A stretch of DNA of 7,367 nucleotides from Nitrosarchaeum sp. (GCA_016234975.1 JACRND010000118.1:1-7367); one strand, 5' to 3'; shown: positions 1 to 5,877, numbered from the stretch's first letter. The notes: generated by a model not told the origin, from the sequence alone. Numbers and translations: made by a program.

Positions 1-2
1 AA

Positions 3-587
3 TCTCCAAAAGACATTACAGACTATTACAAGCATCTTTCCTTATTCTGGACAGATATTATCCATCTAATGGCAAGCAAACCGCAGGCCTTGACTTCGAT
101 GGGTCCTATGCGTGCATTTGCTTCAAATTCAAAGAAAATCTCAACAGAACTAATCCAAATTAATGAGAGTCTAATGGAATTTAACAAATTTGTAACAGAG
201 TACTATAAACAGTTATCAGAAACTTGGAGTGAGGCACAAAAGAAAGTCAATCTAAAAGCACCTGACGTGCCACATGATGTAGAACAAATGGAGTCATTTA
301 AGAGAATATGGATAGATATTTTTGATAATGATTTTACAGAATTATTTGATTCGGAAAAGTTTGGAGAGAATTATGGAAAACTGGTTTCAAAAGAGCTTGA
401 ACTTACAAAACATTGGAATAATATTTCAAATGTGATTTTACAGTCAGCAAACTTGCCAAGCAAAGAAGAAATTGATGAAGTGTATAAAGAGATACATGCT
501 CTAAAAAAAAGAGTGACAAAATTAGAAATTGAATTAAAAAAGAAAAGAGATACAAAAAGTGAGGGGAATATAAAAAATGAAAAGTGA
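3..587 (+). CDS. phaE: Class III PHA synthase subunit PhaE, 5'-truncated by the window edge
   Basis: PhaE is the non-catalytic partner of class III PHA synthases; it forms the active complex with PhaC on the surface of the growing storage granule. The frame is open from base 3 with no stop, and the codons before the first ATG (position 69) read like protein (DYYKHLSLFWTDIIHL), so that ATG is probably internal and the true start lies outside the window. About 194 residues are visible. The protein is helical. The stretch from FKRIWIDIFDNDF through FGENYGKLV and SANLPSKEEIDEVYKEI matches the usual PhaE C-terminal pattern, a conserved helical part followed by a Lys/Glu-rich coiled coil (EIHALKKRVTKLEIELKKK). 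The stop overlaps the phaC start by 11 bases, implying cotranscription and coupled translation. The pairing with phaC makes the call firm; the N-terminus cannot be judged. Confidence 0.88.
   Translation, partial: SPKDITDYYKHLSLFWTDIIHLMASKPQALTSMGPMRAFASNSKKISTELIQINESLMEFNKFVTEYYKQLSETWSEAQKKVNLKAPDVPHDVEQMESFKRIWIDIFDNDFTELFDSEKFGENYGKLVSKELELTKHWNNISNVILQSANLPSKEEIDEVYKEIHALKKRVTKLEIELKKKRDTKSEGNIKNEK
561..566 (+). promoter_or_regulatory. Shine-Dalgarno site of phaC inside phaE
   Basis: GAGGGG lies 10 bases before the phaC ATG, within the last codons of phaE. It supports the ATG at 577 and translation of phaC from a shared phaE-phaC message. Most first genes in this window show no such site. 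Confidence 0.6.
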
Positions 588-1641
588 ATCAAAATTTGAC
601 CCTAAACTCATAGAGGATATGATAAAATTTGGCAAAAACATTATGGATGCGCCTAAATTAGTTTCAGCCCCAGATGAAATTAGTCTAGAAGTAACTCCTC
701 ATGACATAGTACAAGAAATAGATAAAACAAGATTATTGCATTACAGACCACTTACAGAAAAACAACACAAAACACCATTATTGATTTCATATGCGTTGAT
801 TAACAGATATCATATTTTGGATATACAACCAGAAAAAAGTTGGGTTAGAAATTTACTATTGCAGGGATTTGATGTGTATATGTTGGATTGGGGAACGCCT
901 ACAAGTATGGACAAGTATTTAGATTTTGATGATTATGTTAACGGGTATTTAGATAGCAGTGTGGAATTTATCAAAGATGAGTCATCTACAGAAAAAATAT
1001 CATTGCAAGGATATTGTACTGGAGCTACAATAGCAACAGCATATGCAACACTGCATCCAGAAAGTGTAAAAAATTACATTGCGACAGCACCGGTAATTGA
1101 TGGATGGCGAGATACTACCGTAATTAGCAATTTAGCAAAGCATATGGATGTAGATAAAATGGTGGAAGTCATAGGAAATATGCCTCCTGAATTCATGTAT
1201 TATTGCTTTTCAGTACTAAAACCATTTGAGCAAGGAATTGAAAAATACGTAAATTTTTTCAAAAACATTGAGAATAAAAAATTTGTAGATAATTTCTTAA
1301 GAGTAGAAAAATGGCTGGGAGACACACCACCAATACCAGGCGAGCTTTTCAGACAATGGATCAAAGACATTTATCAGGACAACCTGCTAATTCAAAATAA
1401 AATGTATGTTGGTGGAAATCACATAGATTTAAAAAAAATAGACATGCCATTATTCACACAAGTTGCAGTCGGAGACCACTTAGTATCGCCAGAATGCAGT
1501 ATGCCCCTTCATTATGCAGTTGGAAGTGAAGACAAAACACTGAAGATGTATCCAACAGGTCATGTAGGCATGATTGCTAGTTCATTATCTCAAAACAAGG
1601 TACTTCCAGAATTAGGAAAGTGGCTTGCAGAAAGATCATAA
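577..1641 (+). CDS. phaC: Class III poly(3-hydroxyalkanoate) synthase catalytic subunit PhaC
   Basis: PhaC polymerises hydroxyacyl-CoA into polyhydroxyalkanoate with release of CoA, acting with PhaE at the granule surface. The 354-residue length is typical of class III PhaC and shorter than class I/II enzymes. It is an alpha/beta-hydrolase fold with the lipase-like box GYCTGA, in which Cys147 replaces the serine of lipases. Asp300 (in VAVGDHLVSP) and His329 (in PTGHVGM) complete the triad; the spacing agrees closely with the Allochromatium vinosum enzyme as I recall it (149/302/331). DVYMLDWGTP and APVIDGW are further family signatures. The ATG at 577 is preceded by GAGGGG (561-566) within phaE, which supports this start and coupled translation. 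No phaA or phaB is visible. In thaumarchaea the monomers could come from the 3-hydroxypropionate/4-hydroxybutyrate cycle, an inference not shown here. Confidence 0.95.
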   Translation: MKSESKFDPKLIEDMIKFGKNIMDAPKLVSAPDEISLEVTPHDIVQEIDKTRLLHYRPLTEKQHKTPLLISYALINRYHILDIQPEKSWVRNLLLQGFDVYMLDWGTPTSMDKYLDFDDYVNGYLDSSVEFIKDESSTEKISLQGYCTGATIATAYATLHPESVKNYIATAPVIDGWRDTTVISNLAKHMDVDKMVEVIGNMPPEFMYYCFSVLKPFEQGIEKYVNFFKNIENKKFVDNFLRVEKWLGDTPPIPGELFRQWIKDIYQDNLLIQNKMYVGGNHIDLKKIDMPLFTQVAVGDHLVSPECSMPLHYAVGSEDKTLKMYPTGHVGMIASSLSQNKVLPELGKWLAERS

Positions 1642-1666
1642 AATAAAAAGATAAAAAATGAAAATT
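1642..1666 (-). terminator. Likely T-rich archaeal terminator of the phasin-like operon
   Basis: The 30-base gap between the convergent phaC and phasin-like genes is A-rich on the + strand. On the - strand it therefore reads as successive T runs (CATTTTTTATCTTTTTATT) just after the phasin stop codon. Runs of T without a hairpin are the usual intrinsic termination signal in archaea. The + strand has no comparable T run in this gap, so phaC transcripts may read into the phasin-like gene in antisense. Assigned from composition and position only. Confidence 0.45.
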
Positions 1667-1671
1667 TACCA

Positions 1672-2097
1672 CTAGTTGTTCTTTGTGGTGAATGCGGATA
1701 TCCAGGATTGTAGAATATTTCTGTTTAGATCAGCAAATGATTTTGCGTTGTCATTGAATGTTTTGATGTTTTGTTGTGTTGCATCGATTGTTGCAAGTGT
1801 TATTTGGTTCTGTATTGAAGCTGCTTTAACAAATTCTTCGGTAGTATCATGAATTACTTTTAGTGTTGCTTGTGGAATGTTAGCTGCAATACCTGCTTTC
1901 TTTGCATATTCTTTTTGTAATGTGATTGTAGAATCAATAACATTTTCATATGCTTGTAGGTATTCTTGTTGAACATTTGTAATTGACTGATGATATTGTG
2001 GTACTGAATGTCTAATGCCGGAGAATAGTTTGTCTACGTTTTCCTGATAAACTGAAAACACATCTTTAGTTCCTGGTGTTTGTTCGTTTTTACTCAT
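1672..2097 (-). CDS. Small phasin-like granule-associated protein
   Basis: A 141-residue protein with no cysteine and no signal peptide or membrane segment. It appears almost wholly alpha-helical and is rich in Gln, Asn, Ala and Thr. Long amphipathic stretches (NVQQEYLQAYENVIDS, TTEEFVKAASIQNQ, IDATQQNIKTFNDNAKSF) resemble phasins, the small amphiphilic proteins that coat PHA granules and control their size and number. A proline (residue 75, in AANIPQATLK) may separate two helical hairpins. Position supports the role: it is the distal gene of an operon whose first member carries an AbrB domain, and it converges on phaEC. The ATG overlaps the upstream stop as ATGA and is preceded by a perfect Shine-Dalgarno sequence, suggesting strong translation, as suits an abundant coat protein. 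The function is inferred from composition and context; phasins are poorly conserved and no catalytic residues are expected. Confidence 0.7.
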   Translation of the reverse strand: MSKNEQTPGTKDVFSVYQENVDKLFSGIRHSVPQYHQSITNVQQEYLQAYENVIDSTITLQKEYAKKAGIAANIPQATLKVIHDTTEEFVKAASIQNQITLATIDATQQNIKTFNDNAKSFADLNRNILQSWISAFTTKNN

Positions 2098-2519
2098 TGT
2101 TTCACCTCCTTATTTTTCGATTTTTTTGCTATTGGAAGGACTATGACTTGAACCAAGTCGCCCTCTCCTAATCCAAGTGCATTACGCTCTGCCTCTGGAA
2201 TCGAAATTCTGCCATTACTACTGACAGTTGTTTTGTAAGCGCCCCAATTCATAAAAGATGGGAGCATTTGGCCAATCTGAAACATGGTCTCCATGCTTTT
2301 GCTTTGCATAGAAGACACATTCTTCATCAAATCAGATTGGACATTTCGTGTATTGTCAGATACTTCTTTTAGAGTTTCTAAAGGATTGAATGTTTGAGTA
2401 TTCTGGTTTGTCATCAACGAACCAAAGTTTTTCATAAATTCAGCTTGTGCACGACCATTTTTTTGAATCCAATCTTTGAACATCTCTGTAGGATTAAATT
2501 GGTTATAATTACCGCTCAT
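2094..2519 (-). CDS. Phasin-like protein with C-terminal SpoVT/AbrB DNA-binding domain
   Basis: A 141-residue protein of two parts. Residues 1-90 are helical and amphipathic, Met- and Asn-rich (MFKDWIQKNGRAQAEFMKNF, SDLMKNVSSMQSK), and resemble phasins or PhaE-like helices. Residues 95-130 match the swapped-hairpin SpoVT/AbrB fold: TTVSSNGRISIPEAERNALG, then LGEGDLVQVIV. A basic tail follows (KKSKNKEVK). AbrB-type domains dimerise and bind DNA. In haloarchaea, as I recall, PHA clusters carry the AbrB-like regulator PhaR next to a separate phasin PhaP; here one protein may combine granule binding with repression and release the DNA when granules form. That mechanism is inferred. It is the first gene of a pair with the phasin-like gene (4-base ATGA overlap) and has its own TATA box. 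An alternative is that the AbrB fold only mediates oligomerisation. Confidence 0.78.
   Translation of the reverse strand: MSGNYNQFNPTEMFKDWIQKNGRAQAEFMKNFGSLMTNQNTQTFNPLETLKEVSDNTRNVQSDLMKNVSSMQSKSMETMFQIGQMLPSFMNWGAYKTTVSSNGRISIPEAERNALGLGEGDLVQVIVLPIAKKSKNKEVKQ
2102..2111 (-). promoter_or_regulatory. Perfect Shine-Dalgarno site of the phasin-like gene
   Basis: On the - strand the sequence reads AAGGAGGTGAAACAATG, where the last three bases are the phasin-like start codon. AGGAGGTGA is fully complementary to the canonical 3' end of 16S rRNA (UCACCUCCU). GGAGG ends 7 bases before the ATG, which is ideal spacing. The site also encodes the final Lys-Glu-Val-Lys-Gln codons of the upstream AbrB-fusion gene, so both functions are packed into the same bases. 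Confidence 0.85.
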
Positions 2520-2520
2520 T

Positions 2521-2540
2521 GGTAACAGTTGGAATTAGTT
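2521..2540 (-). repeat. Two 10-bp direct half-repeats over the predicted transcription start; possible operator
   Basis: Between the TATA box and the ATG the - strand reads AACTAATTCC then AACTGTTACC. These are adjacent 10-mers identical at 7 of 10 positions, spaced about one helical turn apart. Their position would let a bound protein block transcription, and the first gene encodes an AbrB-type DNA-binding domain, so autoregulation is conceivable. The repeat is short and AT-rich and could be chance. Confidence 0.25.
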
Positions 2541-2542
2541 GA

Positions 2543-2550
2543 CATATAAA
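2543..2550 (-). promoter_or_regulatory. TATA box of the AbrB-fusion/phasin-like operon
   Basis: On the - strand TTTATATG lies 24-31 bases before the ATG at 2519. Transcription should therefore start at or within a few bases of the ATG, giving a leaderless message; no Shine-Dalgarno sequence precedes this ATG. The box lies in the 36-base gap after the hydrolase gene, so the two downstream genes probably have their own promoter even if hydrolase transcripts read through. Confidence 0.6.
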
Positions 2551-2555
2551 TGAAA

Positions 2556-3347
2556 CTAGTGTAAAAGAAATTCTAAAGATATAGACGAAAAGGCATCAGG
2601 CTCTTGGACATATGGAGTATGACCACATCCATCCATTATATGAAATTGGCAATCTTTGATATAAGACGCAAACCATTCTGCATGCTGAATTGGAATAACG
2701 GGATCTTTGGAACCCCAGATTATCAGAGTAGGACTCTGAATCATATGCAGTTTAGGTGTGATGATCTCTGAATTTTTCAGTCCTAAAACGGTAGACATGA
2801 ATGCTAATTTTGCATTTGGCAATTGCATTCGTTCAATAAATCCCTGAACGATTACATTGTCAACTTCATTGCCAGAAGATTCCATTAGCTCAAATGCATT
2901 TTTAGCACTTTGTTCATTTGGATACAATGCAGCCATTATGTAAGCATCTAATGCCGGAGTAGATTGCTTCATTGCACCTGCAGGAGATACAAGAATTAAT
3001 TTTTCTACATCGTTGGGATTTGTAGATGCATATTCTGCAGCTATTTGACCGCCTAAAGAAGAACCAATTACATTTGGACGTTTGATTCCTAAGACATCAA
3101 AGAAATCCCCAAGAAATGTTGAAAAGAAATTAGGGGTATAGTCTACAATCGGTTTATCGCTGTAACCAAATCCAATCAAATCAGGAACTATCACATGATA
3201 ATGTTTTGCAAAATTAGGAATTACATTATTCCATCTCTCAGCAGATGCCCCCAATCCATGAACTAGTACCAAAACATTTTTGGAGTCTCCAGACTCTAGA
3301 TACCTAATCTTATTTCCATCCACTTGAATGAAATTTTCTTGCACCAT
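2556..3347 (-). CDS. Alpha/beta-fold hydrolase, candidate PHA-related esterase or depolymerase
   Basis: A 263-residue cytoplasmic alpha/beta hydrolase with a full catalytic apparatus. The oxyanion-hole motif is VLVHGLGAS (residues 27-34). The nucleophile elbow GSSLGG carries Ser97, the acid is Asp215 in WGSKDPVIP, and the histidine is His243 in DGCGHTPYVQEP. Residues about 125-190 form a helical cap. Length and motifs fit the broad esterase/BphD/MhpC-like group, which includes C-C bond hydrolases, esterases and some medium-chain PHA depolymerases; substrate cannot be read from the sequence. It lies directly upstream of the phasin-like genes on the same strand, 36 bases away, which makes a role in granule turnover plausible but unproven. 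There is no signal peptide. The ATG at 3347 has no Shine-Dalgarno site, in line with a leaderless message, although the TATA candidate (CTTAACTA, about 3369-3375) is weak. Confidence 0.85.
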   Translation of the reverse strand: MVQENFIQVDGNKIRYLESGDSKNVLVLVHGLGASAERWNNVIPNFAKHYHVIVPDLIGFGYSDKPIVDYTPNFFSTFLGDFFDVLGIKRPNVIGSSLGGQIAAEYASTNPNDVEKLILVSPAGAMKQSTPALDAYIMAALYPNEQSAKNAFELMESSGNEVDNVIVQGFIERMQLPNAKLAFMSTVLGLKNSEIITPKLHMIQSPTLIIWGSKDPVIPIQHAEWFASYIKDCQFHIMDGCGHTPYVQEPDAFSSISLEFLLH

Positions 3348-3389
3348 TTTAGCTTCGATTATTTAGCTAGTTAAGTTTAGTTACTATTA
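3348..3389. repeat. Three tandem 14-bp units next to the hydrolase start codon
   Basis: The + strand reads TTTAGCTTCGATTA, TTTAGCTAGTTAAG and TTTAGTTACTATTA in direct succession, so TTTAG recurs exactly every 14 bases. Units 1 and 3 agree at 11 of 14 positions, and units 1 and 2 share TTTAGCT. The array abuts the hydrolase ATG (- strand) and covers its expected TATA and transcription start. It could be an operator or a chance AT-rich pattern. Confidence 0.35.
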
Positions 3390-3449
3390 CCGATCAGTTA
3401 TTTTTATTGCTTTTCTAAATTTTCACGCATGTGACAAGAGAGACCATGT

Positions 3450-3457
3450 TTTTTAAG
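3450..3457 (+). promoter_or_regulatory. Candidate TATA box of the universal stress protein gene
   Basis: TTTTTAAG lies 21-28 bases before the ATG at 3478, at the spacing seen for other leaderless genes here. It is a less typical TATA sequence than the others, so the assignment is tentative. It lies in the 130-base divergent region shared with the hydrolase gene. Confidence 0.4.
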
Positions 3458-3477
3458 ATCTAAATAGAAGATATGAT

Positions 3478-3912
3478 ATGATAGATAAAAAAATCAACAA
3501 AATTCTGGTTCCATTGGATGGTTCCAAAAATTCTATGCGTGCGCTTGAGATGGCCATATCAATAGCAAAACAGTTTGGAGCCACAATTACTGGCGCCTAC
3601 TCAATTAACATACAGCCACATTCAGAGTTTCAAGGAGTGATCGCAGTAAACAAAGAATTAGATAATGAAATAAAAAAAATAATGATCAATGCCAAAACAT
3701 TATCAGCACAAAACGGCACAGTCTTCAAAGAAAAACTGATGCGTGGAGATACAGGATATAATCTCATAAAATTGGCTCATGATAAAAAAGAAAAATTTAA
3801 CCTAATTGTGATGGGTTCACGGGGAAGAAGCGCAGTAAGAGAGATATTCTTAGGTAGTGTTTCAAACCATGTCATTCATTCATCAAAAATTCCAGTACTC
3901 ATTGTAAAATGA
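3478..3912 (+). CDS. Universal stress protein, UspA family, ATP-binding type
   Basis: A 144-residue single-domain universal stress protein, the usual length for the family. The N-terminal strand KILVPLDGSKNSMRAL carries the conserved Asp14, and the C-terminal part has the nucleotide-binding motif G-2x-G-9x-G-S (Gly113, Gly116, Gly126-Ser127 in VMGSRGRS and FLGSVSNHVI), so it belongs to the ATP-binding subgroup. It closes with the typical strand IPVLIVK. Such proteins dimerise in the cytoplasm and act in stress and energy-state responses; the specific role cannot be read from sequence. The gene diverges from the hydrolase and converges on msrA with only 2 bases between stop codons, so the two messages must overlap at their 3' ends. 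Start: the ATG at 3478 is favoured; an ATG 5 bases earlier is out of frame and meets a stop at once. Confidence 0.93.
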   Translation: MIDKKINKILVPLDGSKNSMRALEMAISIAKQFGATITGAYSINIQPHSEFQGVIAVNKELDNEIKKIMINAKTLSAQNGTVFKEKLMRGDTGYNLIKLAHDKKEKFNLIVMGSRGRSAVREIFLGSVSNHVIHSSKIPVLIVK

Positions 3913-3914
3913 TC

Positions 3915-4370
3915 TTAAGATAGTCCGTGTTTCTGAAAATATTTTTGATGATATTCTTCAGCTTTGTAAAACTCTGGAGCCGGGATGATTTCAGTTACAA
4001 TACGTTTTGGAAATTTTCCTGATTTTTCTAATTCTTCTTTTGATTTTTGGGCAATTTTTTTTTGTTCTTCATTATGAAAAAATATTGCAGAGCGGTATTG
4101 ATTCCCGATGTCAGACCCCTGTCGATTTAGCGATGTGGGATCGTGATTACTCCAAAATACTTTGAGTAATTCATCATAAGAGATCTCATTTGGATCATAG
4201 TCTACTTGAACTGCTTCGGCATGACCAGTTGTATCAGTACAGACTTCTTCATAAGTTGGATTTGCCAATTTACCTCCAATGTAACCTACTTGTGTTGATT
4301 TTACACCTTTAGTTTTACGGAGTAGATCTTCGACGTGCCAGAAACATCCTGCACCAAATGTAGCTTTCAT
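3915..4370 (-). CDS. msrA: Peptide-methionine (S)-S-oxide reductase MsrA
   Basis: MsrA reduces methionine-S-sulfoxide in proteins and free methionine, repairing oxidative damage in the cytoplasm. The 151-residue protein opens almost directly with the active-site motif GAGCFW, making Cys9 the nucleophile. Other family landmarks follow: [16 protein letters not shown] with Glu52, [20 protein letters not shown], and [13 protein letters not shown]. Only one other cysteine exists, Cys44 in [10 protein letters not shown], and the C-terminal recycling cysteines of E. coli-type MsrA are missing. Regeneration may therefore use Cys44 or direct reduction by a thioredoxin-like partner (inferred). The absence of an N-terminal extension is normal for compact prokaryotic forms. 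The ATG at 4370 has a TATA-like box 24-30 bases upstream and no Shine-Dalgarno site, indicating a leaderless message. In an ammonia oxidiser the gene fits repair of damage from reactive oxygen and nitrogen species. Confidence 0.96.
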   Translation of the reverse strand: MKATFGAGCFWHVEDLLRKTKGVKSTQVGYIGGKLANPTYEEVCTDTTGHAEAVQVDYDPNEISYDELLKVFWSNHDPTSLNRQGSDIGNQYRSAIFFHNEEQKKIAQKSKEELEKSGKFPKRIVTEIIPAPEFYKAEEYHQKYFQKHGLS

Positions 4371-4393
4371 AATTTGAATAAAAATTTTATCAG

Positions 4394-4400
4394 ATTAAAA
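4394..4400 (-). promoter_or_regulatory. TATA box of msrA
   Basis: On the - strand TTTTAAT lies 24-30 bases before the msrA ATG, the position expected for a leaderless archaeal transcript. The 76-base gap to the next gene upstream contains no other clear element. Confidence 0.5.
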
Positions 4401-4446
4401 CTATTTGGTCAGCAGCAATAAGTTCAAAGATTGTGGTTACAATTAG

Positions 4447-5277
4447 TTATTCAATTTCAATGATTTGGTTTTCAATTAGATATTCCAAAGAATTCACAAA
4501 TTCTTGTTGTGAAATCAGATCATTTGCCCACCAATCAGCATTGTTTCGTATCCAATTTGGAATGTTAGCGACGTAATTTTGTTCAGAATACTGCAAGTTC
4601 GGAATGACAATTATGTGATGTTCTAGCATGAAATCCAATCCTGTGATAAATTCAGAGTCAGGCATATCACCTGTGGCCCACATTTCAGCATATGTCTTAA
4701 TCCAGTCAGGAACATATGTTGAGAAACCCAATATGTCATAGATGGATTTGTCAGGAAATTGAGAGTCAAACCAAGACTTGTAGTTAGGTTCGTTGTTGTA
4801 TCTGTCAATATAATATTGAGGAGAACGGTCTAGAGAAGGAAAGTCAGGTATTCTCAATTTAGGATTTTCAATAAATGATTGATTTGAAGTATCAATTGGT
4901 GCAGTATTTTTGGAATTCACAGATGATTTTTGATAGGAAAATGTTTTTTCAAGGTTTCCACCATACGATACTTTGATTATATAAGTACCATCATCAGGCC
5001 ATGTAGGTCCACCCACACGAAATGTAGTAGAAAAAGAACCATCGGATTTTGGTAAGACATTTGCAATTCCAGCAAGACTAGTTCCTTCAGGAGTAATTAT
5101 TTGCAGGATTACAGAGGGGATTACAGGATCATAGTTTACAGTACCTGAAATTTTAAGAGTATCACCATCATGATATATCGATTTATCTGTAGAAAAATTT
5201 TGAATAGAGCCAAACACGGAAATAAAATTACCAGATACAAGTAAAATTGAAAATAAAATTAGAAATTGTCTAATCAA
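4447..5277 (-). CDS. Exported thaumarchaeal protein: Ig-like domain plus two Trp-rich C-terminal repeats
   Basis: A 276-residue protein with a Sec-type signal peptide (hydrophobic residues 4-22, likely cleaved near VFGS), so it acts outside the membrane. Residues about 25-118 are beta-rich (DKSIYHDGDTLKISGTV, DGTYIIKVSYGG) and resemble an Ig-like or macroglobulin-type fold. A Ser/Asn-rich linker follows, then a segment about 153-185 with YYIDRYNNEPNYKSWF, a pattern I recall from other thaumarchaeal exported proteins. The C-terminus has two copies of a roughly 38-residue repeat (189-226 and 239-276), each with P-x-W-I, an Asp/Glu-x-W core, an acidic turn and a final LxxxxII. The same repeat occurs in the exported protein at 5878. 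The start is TTG: no ATG or GTG exists between the upstream in-frame stop and the signal peptide, and a TATA box sits 24-30 bases before it. Function unknown; surface adhesion or substrate binding is possible. Confidence 0.8.
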   Translation of the reverse strand: MIRQFLILFSILLVSGNFISVFGSIQNFSTDKSIYHDGDTLKISGTVNYDPVIPSVILQIITPEGTSLAGIANVLPKSDGSFSTTFRVGGPTWPDDGTYIIKVSYGGNLEKTFSYQKSSVNSKNTAPIDTSNQSFIENPKLRIPDFPSLDRSPQYYIDRYNNEPNYKSWFDSQFPDKSIYDILGFSTYVPDWIKTYAEMWATGDMPDSEFITGLDFMLEHHIIVIPNLQYSEQNYVANIPNWIRNNADWWANDLISQQEFVNSLEYLIENQIIEIE

Positions 5278-5300
5278 CGCAAGAATAAAAAATTAGGACG

Positions 5301-5307
5301 TATTAAA
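5301..5307 (-). promoter_or_regulatory. TATA box of the exported Ig-like protein gene
   Basis: On the - strand TTTAATA lies 24-30 bases before the TTG at 5277. It supports that TTG as the start of a leaderless message. A T-rich run between the box and the start (about 5283-5290) could also end transcripts of the gene upstream. Confidence 0.55.
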
Positions 5308-5332
5308 GAATTTGCCAGATAGTGAGGAATTT

Positions 5333-5695
5333 CTAATTAACATTGGTAAAAATTTTAACTACTTTCTTGGCCAAATTTTCAATGTTGGCAGATGGTTCTG
5401 CAGAGATTAAAAGAAGAATTTGAGTGATAGGAAATGGGAAGCTTACCAAGACTGCCTTGTCGCGCCTTGCCGCAATGTAATTAATCGGACCCAAACTTTG
5501 ATCATATTCTTTTCTAATCGAAGCTTTTGATACAAATTCCAAAAAAGAGTGCAATCTAGTTTCATCGCCCTCATAAGGTACAAGTCCTTCTTTAAAACCA
5601 CCAGCAATTAGCTTTCCATCTTTATCTACAATTCCTGCAAATCTAATTTCAGGCTCTTTGAGGATCTGGGAACATTTTTCATTGTAAAGTTTCAA
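5333..5695 (-). CDS. Small cytoplasmic thaumarchaeal protein, possibly DUF6659/roadblock-like
   Basis: A soluble protein of about 120 residues without signal peptide or membrane segment. The pattern IRFAGIVDKDGKLIAGGFKEG, then a helical segment (LHSFLEFVSKASIRK), LGPINYIAARRDKAVLVSF and a strand ILLLISAEP suggests an alternating alpha/beta fold of the roadblock/profilin type. It resembles small thaumarchaeal proteins that I tentatively place in DUF6659; no catalytic motif is evident. The start is uncertain, because the frame has no ATG back to the stop at 5825. TTG codons at 5695, 5719 and 5776 are possible. I chose 5695 because it gives MKLYNEKCSQ, the usual helical beginning just before the IRFAG strand. 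The start at 5776 would add 27 aromatic-rich residues but has a TATA-like TTTTAATT 23-30 bases upstream. The gene diverges from the exported protein at 5878. Function unknown; a sensor or scaffold role is only a guess. Confidence 0.65.
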   Translation of the reverse strand: MKLYNEKCSQILKEPEIRFAGIVDKDGKLIAGGFKEGLVPYEGDETRLHSFLEFVSKASIRKEYDQSLGPINYIAARRDKAVLVSFPFPITQILLLISAEPSANIENLAKKVVKIFTNVN

Positions 5696-5846
5696 GGTAG
5701 CGTTATTTTGCGAAGACAACGGAATATGGTCAACATACCAAAAATAAAAACTTAGCCAAGGATACAGATTTATCAAATTTGTTGGAACACTCTTATGAAT
5801 TAAAATTCCGCATTGGTCATCAAGTTAAGAGAATTTCTACAAGTAA

Positions 5847-5853
5847 TTAATAA
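5847..5853 (+). promoter_or_regulatory. TATA box of the exported six-cysteine protein gene
   Basis: TTAATAA lies 25-31 bases before the ATG at 5878, which an in-frame TAA immediately precedes. The spacing predicts a leaderless message starting at or next to the ATG. Confidence 0.55.
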
Positions 5854-5877
5854 GTGAAAAATGAGAAACAGAACTAA

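Noticed and set aside
371..592. Reading frame of 73 codons on the - strand, opposite phaE
   Set aside because: It lies inside phaE in antisense; the Phe/Ser-rich product is what the Lys-rich coiled-coil codons give on the other strand.
4623..4808. Reading frame of 61 codons on the - strand inside the exported Ig-like protein gene
   Set aside because: It is a shifted frame of a gene whose own frame carries clear domain repeats; no independent signal.
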